From contig NZ_CP060096.1 of the NCBI RefSeq assembly GCF_017357865.1, positions 248,001 to 312,000 of the forward strand: a stretch of DNA of 64,000 nucleotides, given 5' to 3'. The notes below the pieces were generated by a model that saw only the letters and a list, made by a program, of their open reading frames with translations, had not been told where the DNA came from and did no database searches. The translations under genes were made by a program, and so were the position numbers. Of the stretch, positions 48,075-55,900 are shown piece after piece. Position 1 is the first letter of the stretch; each line of letters opens with the position of its first letter. This DNA is from Aceticella autotrophica (GTDB lineage: Bacteria > Bacillota > Thermoanaerobacteria > Thermoanaerobacterales > Thermoanaerobacteraceae).

Positions 48075-49313
48075 ATGGATAATGATGTTAAACAAAAAAT
48101 TGCTTATTTTAAATTTTCTTTGATAGCACCGCTTATCAATGAAAATTACACTCAGGAAACAGCAAAAGAATATATGGAGGTTATTACTTCTAAGGTTTAT
48201 GATGTGCCTTCGTTAGGTAAAAGAGAATTTTCTCCTAATACAATTAAGACATGGCTTTACTGTTACAGAAAATATGGATTTGAAGGTCTATATCCTAAAA
48301 GCAGATGCGACAAAGGTGCTTCAAGAGTTTTAACTGATGACATTAAAGCCTATATTAAGAATCTAAAAGTTGATAATCCAAGAAGATCAGCTAAGTCAAT
48401 CTATCAGGAACTTTTAGTTAAAAAGTTTATTGACCTTGATAAGGTATCCTTATCTACAATCCAAAGATATCTTCGAAAAACTAAAATATCTACATCAGCA
48501 TTGAATACAAAAGACAGGAGAGCTTTTGAAATGGAGTATCCTAATGACTGCTGGCAATCTGATATATCTATGGGTCCATACTTAGTTATTAACGGCAAGA
48601 AGATTAAGACATACCTTATTGCTTTTCTGGATGATTCATCAAGGTTAATAACACATGCAGAATTTTATGAGACAGATAATGTCATATCACTTATTGATGC
48701 ATACAAAAAAGCTGTTTCAAAAAGAGGTGTTCCTAAAAAACTATTTGTTGATAACGGCAAGGTATTCCAAAGCGAACAATTGCATTTAATATGTGCATCA
48801 TTAGGAACGTCTTTATGTTATGCTGAACCGTATTCGCCAGAATCGAAAGGAAAAATTGAAAGGTTTTTCAGAACATTAAAAGACCAATGGATGTATGGAT
48901 TTGATTGGCAGAAAATATCTTCCATAGACGAATTGAATGAGAACTTGAATAAATATATTGAAGGAATATACCATCAAACAGTACATTCATCAATAAATAT
49001 GAAGCCCATAGAGAAATTCATTAAATATACTGACACGATGAAATTCATAGATTCTAAAGAAGAGATTGATAACATATTTCTCTATAGAGTCAAAAGGCGT
49101 GTAATTAAAGATGCCACAGTATCAATAGAAAAAGTCAAATTTGAAGTGCCAATGCAGTATATCGGTGATTATGTAAATATACGATATTATCCAAAATCAC
49201 TTGATAAAGCATATATTTTTAGTGAAGACGGCAAACTCTTGCAAACAATACATCCCGTAAACAAAATTGATAATTCTAAGATAAGAAGAAAAGAAATAGA
49301 CTTTTCTTTGTAA
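48075..49313 (+). CDS. DDE transposase of three-gene transposon, copy A
   Basis: The protein is identical in sequence to copy B: 412 aa, catalytic D163, D226 and E262 in an integrase fold, N-terminal helix-turn-helix and C-terminal Mu/TniA-like beta domain. GAGGAGG lies 8 bases before the ATG. The gene is intact, which with the identical partner copy suggests recent activity. The ATPase gene starts just after its stop. Confidence 0.93.
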   Translation: MDNDVKQKIAYFKFSLIAPLINENYTQETAKEYMEVITSKVYDVPSLGKREFSPNTIKTWLYCYRKYGFEGLYPKSRCDKGASRVLTDDIKAYIKNLKVDNPRRSAKSIYQELLVKKFIDLDKVSLSTIQRYLRKTKISTSALNTKDRRAFEMEYPNDCWQSDISMGPYLVINGKKIKTYLIAFLDDSSRLITHAEFYETDNVISLIDAYKKAVSKRGVPKKLFVDNGKVFQSEQLHLICASLGTSLCYAEPYSPESKGKIERFFRTLKDQWMYGFDWQKISSIDELNENLNKYIEGIYHQTVHSSINMKPIEKFIKYTDTMKFIDSKEEIDNIFLYRVKRRVIKDATVSIEKVKFEVPMQYIGDYVNIRYYPKSLDKAYIFSEDGKLLQTIHPVNKIDNSKIRRKEIDFSL

Positions 49314-49334
49314 ATGAAGAAAGAAGGAAAAACA

Positions 49335-50138
49335 ATGTTCAATGTATATTATGGATTAACTTTTAATCCATTTTCTAAAGAATGTGATGTAAAATATCAC
49401 TACAAATCACAGGATTATATACAAGCAATGAGCAGATTAGAATTTTTAAAAGACAAAAAAGGATTTGGGCTAATAACAGGAGATCCTGGATCTGGTAAGT
49501 CATATACACTAAAATGCTTTGTAAATTCTTTAAATCCTAATATGTACAAGGTTGTATACATACCGATATCAACGCTTACAGTTATGGATTTTTACAAGTA
49601 TTTGTCCGACGGCCTCGGATTAATACCGAAGCATAGAAAATGCGATATGTTTCGCCAGATACAGGATGTAATATTAAGCTATCATTCAAAAAACATAACT
49701 CCCGTTATCATCGTTGATGAGGCTCAGTTCATAAGCAACTCAATCCTTGATGATTTACGCATTATATTTAATTTTGACATGGACACAAAAAATTATGCAT
49801 TACTTATATTATCAGGACAGACACAATTAATTATACAGTTGAATAGACAAGCACATGAAGCATTAAGGCAGCGAATAGTTTTAAATTATTCATTTAAGGG
49901 TTTAAACAAAGATGAAACAAAAGAATATATAACATCCAGATTAAAATGTGCAAACTGCAATGAAACAATATTTACTGATGACGCAATTGAATTAATATAT
50001 TCAAGCACAAATGGATATTTAAGAAAAATTAATTTACTTGCAGAAATGTCAATGATATTAGGAGCTAAAGAAAGTCAAAAAACTATAAATGGCGAGCTAG
50101 TATTTAGAGCTCAAAGCGATATAAATATTACAGAGTAA
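49335..50138 (+). CDS. AAA+ ATPase of transposon (TniB/TnsC/ExeA-like), copy A
   Basis: Walker A G-D-P-G-S-G-K-S, Walker B V-I-I-V-D-E-A-Q and the arginine-containing E-A-L-R-Q-R-I mark an ExeA/TniB-type AAA+ protein. It would recruit target DNA and activate the DDE enzyme. Start chosen at the ATG behind AGAAGGA; the ATG at 49314 is an alternative. It differs from copy B by Asp for Asn in I-F-T-D-D-A. It is followed by the folded RNA candidate. Confidence 0.88.
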   Translation: MFNVYYGLTFNPFSKECDVKYHYKSQDYIQAMSRLEFLKDKKGFGLITGDPGSGKSYTLKCFVNSLNPNMYKVVYIPISTLTVMDFYKYLSDGLGLIPKHRKCDMFRQIQDVILSYHSKNITPVIIVDEAQFISNSILDDLRIIFNFDMDTKNYALLILSGQTQLIIQLNRQAHEALRQRIVLNYSFKGLNKDETKEYITSRLKCANCNETIFTDDAIELIYSSTNGYLRKINLLAEMSMILGAKESQKTINGELVFRAQSDINITE

Positions 50139-50154
50139 TTGTATGTATGAGTGT

Positions 50155-50286
50155 ATCTTCTTCTCCGGAGGGGATAGGGAAATGCAGGGGTGCAACCTGA
50201 GCACTTCGGAGAGGGTTGGTGCCATAAAACAACTTTCTCCCGGTTCAATCCGGGGGAGAAGGTACATTCAAGATGGCATTTACCCA
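50155..50286 (+). ncRNA. Candidate structured RNA in transposon copy A
   Basis: Three helices can be read. CTCCGGAG (50163) pairs with CTTCGGAG (50204). GTGCCAT (50219) pairs with ATGGCAT (50273). Inside the latter, CTTTCTCCCGG (50233) pairs with CCGGGGGAGAAGG (50250) around a TTCAAT loop. The segment is GC-rich in an AT-rich element, has no open frame, and follows the ATPase gene on the same strand. It has no T run at its end and does not look like a simple terminator. Confidence 0.5.
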
Positions 50287-50483
50287 AAAAGCGTAAAACC
50301 CCAAAATGAATATTCTTAAAACAATAGGACTATGATTTTAGAATAATATGTTCTTATAGATTGTATAATGTGAATTTTTGAATAAAAATAATATTTAGTG
50401 ATTGTTTAATCTTTATACTTTTTTATGATAAGTCAGCTTGTTTAATCTCTATTTTTTAGGATGTGATATCTTGCTGTTTAACA

Positions 50484-51222
50484 CTATAAGGAATTGAAAC
50501 ACATTTAACTTTGATGTAAAACTTTGACTTATAAGAGTTTTTAGCCTACCTATAAGGAATTGAAACACAGCATCGAATAGCAATTTCTCATTCTTTTTTC
50601 TGGTTTTTAGCCTACCTATAAGGAATTGAAACCAATAGGAAAAGGTGGTAGAATTGGCGCACAAATTTGTTTTTAGCCTACCTATAAGGAATTGAAACTC
50701 TCTTCATTACTCATTTGTACCACCTCGCTCTTTTAGGTTTTTAGCCTACCTATAAGGAATTGAAACATCTTAATCCATATTTTGCAAGTGCAGCTTGAAA
50801 ATGTTTTTAGCCTACCTATAAGGAATTGAAACTAATGCCAAGGCATAAAGCCTCTTTTGGCAAGGACTGGTTTTTAGCCTACCTATAAGGGATTGAAACT
50901 GGTATTTTATTACAAAAAATGACTAAACTTGTTACTGGTTTTTAGCCTACCTATAAGGGATTGAAACAAGACATGTTTTTCTGACGCAAGCTTTTTTATC
51001 CTTTGTTTTTAGCCTACCTATAAGGGATTGAAACTGGGGAGATCCCCGCAACTCTCAATGCAGTACGATAAAGTTTTTAGCCTACCTATAAGGGATTGAA
51101 ACATTGGTATTGAAAAATTAAATTTGTAAGCATCTACTGGGTTTTTAGCCTACCTATAAGGGATTGAAACTGTTATTTATTCTCTTTTTCCCCCACATAT
51201 TAAAGGTTTTTAGCCTACCTAT
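50484..51222 (+). CRISPR. CRISPR array, segment 2 (repeats 133-144, distal end)
   Basis: The segment begins with the last 17 bases of repeat 133, then full repeats 134-143 and a degenerate repeat 144 (51206-51222) that keeps only GTTTTTAGCCTACCTAT. Eleven spacers are present. Repeats 133-138 end AATTGAAAC and repeats 139-143 end GATTGAAAC. Loss of the 3' half in the last repeat is normal for the old end of an array. Confidence 0.97.
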
Positions 51223-51239
51223 GGAAAGCGGAAAGAATT
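51206..51239 (+). repeat. Degenerate array terminus, copy 1
   Basis: TTTTTAGCCTACCTATGG followed by AAAGCGGAAAG is the array end. The same sequence, with one-base gaps, recurs at 52698-52722 on the other side of the 463-aa gene. Confidence 0.85.
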
Positions 51240-51276
51240 ATATTAAAATTAATATTAAAAAGAGGAGGGTTTTTAA

Positions 51277-52668
51277 ATGGCACATATCAACAGAAAATAC
51301 TTTATTTTTAGGACAGATATAAAAAATAGAAGTAAATTATATGAAGAATTAATTAACGGACGACTAAGACAAGGTTGGGGAATACCCGGAACAAGTATAG
51401 TAGATAAATTCGGTAATATAATTGATAAAAATAATTGGATTGAAAACTACAAAAAATCTGCTAAAAAATTATGGAATGTAGATATTACAGATAAGGATGC
51501 GAATATAAGATATGATATTCTTTCTTTAATGCTCCAGATAAAACCTAATGATGTAATTATAGTACCTAAAATGCCAACAGATCAGACTTTTATTATTGCT
51601 ATTGCAGAAAATGGATATAGCTTTGAACCTTTGAAAATATGTAATAATGATTTTGGACATATAATTTATGTTTTCAAAAAATATATCAAAAGTTTTACTT
51701 ATGATGATGACATAAACACATATATAATTTCTTCTAAATTTAAAGCTTATCAGGCAGCTATAAATAACATTAAGAACACAACTGTAATAAATGCAATTGA
51801 AAGGCTTTTGGAAAAAACATCTTCAAAAAGAGATACATACTTTAATAGTGTTTTTTATACTCCCAAAATTATTGTTACTTTAAAAACTCCTGAAAAAATA
51901 GATTCTATCGTATATAAAGCAGCAGATAAAATATTAAAAATGATTAACTTCAAAAAAGACCTTGATTTTTTCAATAGAGATGATGATAGAATAATATTTT
52001 CACCAGAATTTGAAAAAAAACTTGAAGAAATGCATCCAACTATTATTGAAGAGGTTTTAGATGGGAAAAAACCTGAAGGAGAACGAAAAATTGATGATAT
52101 TATTGATGATATTCTTGGATACTATGTTCCTATGAGTTCTCCAGGTAAAATAGTACTTAGATGGGAAAGAATAGGTTGTCTTTTCTGGCATATAATTTTT
52201 AAATCATCTTTCATAAAAACACAACTCCAATATAGTTTTCTTGAGAATATTGCGATTTTATTTGTTCTAAATACATATATTCATGAGCAATTTCACAATT
52301 TTTGCGATGTTTGCAGACACTTATTTTCTACAAAATTCGATAGAAACACTGAGGAAGCATTAGCAGTAGCATGGAGTTATATAAAGTTAAACGAGATGAA
52401 AGAAGAAGGTAACAATGAAATTGATATAATTCCTGATAATATTTTCTATGATATTATGAAAAGAATATATAGCTATAATCAAAATGGCTATAAGGATTGG
52501 ATCTATTATCAAACAAAAACTACCTTTGAGCAAGGAATATGCAGATATTTACTACCTAAATCGGCAAATTGTTTTAGTGCGAATGACATTAATATAGGGG
52601 AAATAATTATGAAGTTAAATGAACCTATTCTTTATGAGGGTAATGTATTAAAGTTATTAGAACCTTAG
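51277..52668 (+). CDS. Uncharacterised 463-aa protein with HEXXH motif, at the CRISPR array end
   Basis: I do not recognise this protein as a named family. The N-terminal ~115 residues contain L-Y-E-E-L-I-N-G-R-L-R-Q-G-W-G and I-K-P-N-D-V-I-I-V-P-K-M-P, a pattern resembling the EVE/PUA-like or Mrr N-terminal modules of restriction-type defence proteins. A charged middle region follows. The C-terminal part has Y-I-H-E-Q-F-H (residues 335-340) and 19 residues later E-E-A-L-A-V-A-W-S-Y, a HEXXH...E pattern of zinc metallopeptidases. No signal peptide or membrane segment is visible. GAGGAGGG precedes the ATG, 55 bp after the last repeat, with no clear promoter or terminator between. It could be read from the array promoter. 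Function unknown; defence-related proteolysis is a hypothesis. Confidence 0.7.
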   Translation: MAHINRKYFIFRTDIKNRSKLYEELINGRLRQGWGIPGTSIVDKFGNIIDKNNWIENYKKSAKKLWNVDITDKDANIRYDILSLMLQIKPNDVIIVPKMPTDQTFIIAIAENGYSFEPLKICNNDFGHIIYVFKKYIKSFTYDDDINTYIISSKFKAYQAAINNIKNTTVINAIERLLEKTSSKRDTYFNSVFYTPKIIVTLKTPEKIDSIVYKAADKILKMINFKKDLDFFNRDDDRIIFSPEFEKKLEEMHPTIIEEVLDGKKPEGERKIDDIIDDILGYYVPMSSPGKIVLRWERIGCLFWHIIFKSSFIKTQLQYSFLENIAILFVLNTYIHEQFHNFCDVCRHLFSTKFDRNTEEALAVAWSYIKLNEMKEEGNNEIDIIPDNIFYDIMKRIYSYNQNGYKDWIYYQTKTTFEQGICRYLLPKSANCFSANDINIGEIIMKLNEPILYEGNVLKLLEP

Positions 52669-52697
52669 ATTTTAATATGTTTGTTTAGAGATAGATA

Positions 52698-52722
52698 TTT
52701 AGCCTACCTATGGAAGCGGAAG
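52698..52722 (+). repeat. Degenerate array terminus, copy 2
   Basis: TTTAGCCTACCTATGGAA followed by GCGGAAG matches the terminus at 51209-51235 apart from single-base gaps, in the same orientation. The 463-aa gene is thus enclosed by direct repeats. The rest of 52723-52947 is AT-rich with no gene. Confidence 0.85.
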
Positions 52723-52947
52723 TCAGAAAAATAGGGATTGGAGGTCAAAAGTTAAATTTGTTCATAGCAGTCGAAATAAATTAATAGATCTAAAATATGA
52801 TTTCCGACTTTTGTTCACTTTTTAAAATGTGATGTTTAAACATAAAGGATGAATTTTTGGGGGAAATCTTGTCTCCTGAAATTCAGATATATAAGGCAAT
52901 AGTAATTGCCAAAAATTTATATTAAAGAAAGGGGAAAGGGAAAAGAA

Positions 52948-55900
52948 ATGCTTAGTATGTTTGCCGACACAAAAAAGCGGTTTCCAAAGATAATAGCATT
53001 AATTATTGCTATATTAATAATAATGCAAAGTATTTCGCTAACCGCATTTGCTGAATCTAATAACTTGTTGACTATACAATCCACACAATCGACAACCAAA
53101 ATATTTAACCAGGGTTCTTTAATGTCAGCAGCTCCAAAGATTGTAACAGGGGGGGATGGTGGAGGTACAGTAAGTGTACCCGTTGTTTATAACAAATTAA
53201 AAAAAGCATATAGTGTAAATAGCCCAATGTCGCCACCAACGACATATGGAATAACGGTAAATAATGCAGTATATGCAAATGTATATACAGACAAGCAGGC
53301 AGCGCCAGCAGGAGGTACAGTGACGATAAACATAAGCGATATAAAGCCAGGATACCAATTCAAATCAATAACGGTGAAAGATAGCAGCGGGAGCCAAGTA
53401 GCAACAACAGAAGTAAAAGCAGGACAGCAATATACATTCACAATGCCTGCAAGTGCAGTAATAGTATCTGCGGAAATTGAACCAACGACATATGGAATAA
53501 CGGTAAATAATGCAGTATATGCAAATGTATATACAGACAAGCAGGCAGCGCCAGCAGGAGATACAGTGACGATAAACATAAGCGATATAAAGCCAGGATA
53601 CCAATTCAAATCAATAACGGTGAAAGATAGCAGCGGGAGCCAAGTAGCAACAACAGAAGTAAAACCAGGACAGCAATATACCTTTACAATGCCTGCAAGC
53701 GCAGTAATAGTATCTGCGGAAATTGAACCAACGACATATGGAATAACGGTAAATAATGCAGTATATGCAAATGTATATACAGACAACCAGAAAGCGTCAG
53801 CAGGAGATACAGTGACGATAAACATAAGCGATATAAAGCCAGGATACCAATTCAAATCAATAACGGTGAAAGATAGCAGCGGGAGCCAAGTAGCAACAAC
53901 AGAAGTAAAACCAGGACAGCAATATACCTTTATAATGCCTGGAAGTGCAGTAACAGTAGAAATAATTTTACAAAACAATAATCCTTTACAAGTACTAAAT
54001 GGAAGTAGTAGAAATGTTGGTATAATATGTAATAACTATAATATCCAAAGTATATCGAACGGTTTTGAGATACATTTTTCTGATTCTAATTCGTCTCTGA
54101 GAAGTACTGATTATCCTAATCAGAAATTTGAAGTAATTGATCATTCCAAAGTTTCAAGCGATATTCTTAAAAAATATGACACTCTTTTGCTTTTTATGTG
54201 CAATCCATCATCTTTAACTGCAATTCAAAAGCAAAACATTACAGACTGGATAAAAGGCGGAGGGAAATTAATTATATGGGATTCAGATGCGGTACCTGAA
54301 GGTGAGTCATGGGATTACACTTGGTTAGGTTATCCATTTAAAAGTAATTGTCCTGGTCAGACAGGTTCCACTGGTCTTGGCTTGCATATAGTCGAGGAAA
54401 ACCAACTTTCTAGTAATGATCCTAACTCTCCTTATTATATAGATACAAATGTTATAAATAGTAGAACAGATGCGGTAGGAGATTCCAATGTAATGGTTAC
54501 TTATAGTCCGGGATGGTTTATAGATATGTTAGGAGAAAATAATAATAAAGTGAAGGGGCCGGTTCATGCTTATGCATTTTTAGGTTCTGGACTAATTATT
54601 TACAGCGGTCTTGACTGGGATGATGTGACGGGAATTGGTTATGGGCTCGGTCTTGGGGATCGTTATGGAGTTTATATGTTAAAAAAAATACTTATGCTGG
54701 AACTGAATGTTGTTCCAGGCAAAACTGTACTTCCTTGCAGCATTTCAGGAAAGGATGCAGTCGATAATTTGATGAGGCAATACCCCGGGTGGTTTAATAA
54801 AGATAAAGGTCCAAAACCAGATTCAAGAGTAGCTGAACCGATAAATACTGCAACAGGTGCACATGAACTTAGATTGACAATGTTGAGTGTTAAAGGTACA
54901 CAACCAATATCTTTAGACGTATGTTATAATAGTTTGCTTCTAAATAAAGGTCCGATTGGAAAGGGATGGGATCATAATTTTGAAACCTATCTTGAAGTAG
55001 AGCCAAGCGGTGATGTAATTATTCATTGGGATGCTAATCATAAGAATACTTTTGTTGAGTATGGTAAGGACCAGTTTGCACCCCAGGATATTTCGATGCG
55101 TTTTAATACATTACGCAAGAATATTGATGGAAGTTATGTTTTGACTTGTAAAGATCAAACAACTTATACTTTTAACAGTAATGGACAAATGATTCAGAAA
55201 GCTAATGGTCATGGGCAGTCTTTAGAAATGACTTATGATAGTAATGGTCATCTTGCAACAGTAAAAGATTCGCTTAGTGGTCAAGGTTTTAACTTCCATT
55301 ATAATACAGATGGTTTGATTGATAATATAAGCGATACTTTAAACCGGAAAGTGTTATTTGTCTATGATGTCAGTCAAAACTTGCTCAGCATTACGGATGC
55401 AGAAGGGAAAACAGTTCATTACTCATATAATGAGGATGGGCGCATTTTGACCAGCACTGATGCCGACGGAAAACAGATTTTCAGTAATACTTATGATGAT
55501 AAAGGACGCGTAATTGCTCAGGATGACGGTGTTACCGGGAACCAAATAGCTCATTTAAATTATGATGAAACCAGCGATCCAGGCAAACTTATCACAACAT
55601 ATACGAACCGCAACGGTAAAACAGTCGTATATACTTATGACCAAAATTACAATATGCTAAGTTTAAAAAATGAGCTTGGTTTAACCACAATTTTTGATTA
55701 CGACGCTTCTGGCAATTTAATCAAAGTAACTGATTCGGCTGGAAAAGTAAGCAAATACATCTACGACACATATGGTAATTTAACAGGAGTAACTGATCCG
55801 GCAGGAAATACGACAAAGATGACATATGATGATAGAAATAATCTCACATCGGTAGAAAATACAGCCGGAAAGAAAATTATTTACACCTATGATGCTAACA

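Larger units (their letters stand above)
47091..50483 (+). mobile_element. Three-gene transposon, copy A, inserted in CRISPR repeat 133
   Basis: The 3393-bp element has TGTTATATAGCAAA at its left end and the complement of TGTTAAACAGCAAG at its right end, flanked by the 6-bp duplication CTATAA (47085-47090, 50484-50489), which is part of the repeat. Removing the element and one CTATAA restores a perfect repeat. Gene order, folded RNA segment and sequence match copy B. All genes run in the direction of the array. Confidence 0.95.

Noticed and set aside
50233-50262. tRNA-like T arm (GGTTCAATCC) in the transposon
   Set aside because: The stem pairs best with a 6-nt loop, the flanking bases give no acceptor or anticodon arm, and the T-arm register leaves a mismatch. 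It is treated as part of a larger fold.
53187-53978. 263-codon minus-strand frame opposite the RHS repeats
   Set aside because: It is the mirror of three near-identical repeats in the RHS gene. Hydrophobic composition comes from the reversed codons, and no start signals are present.
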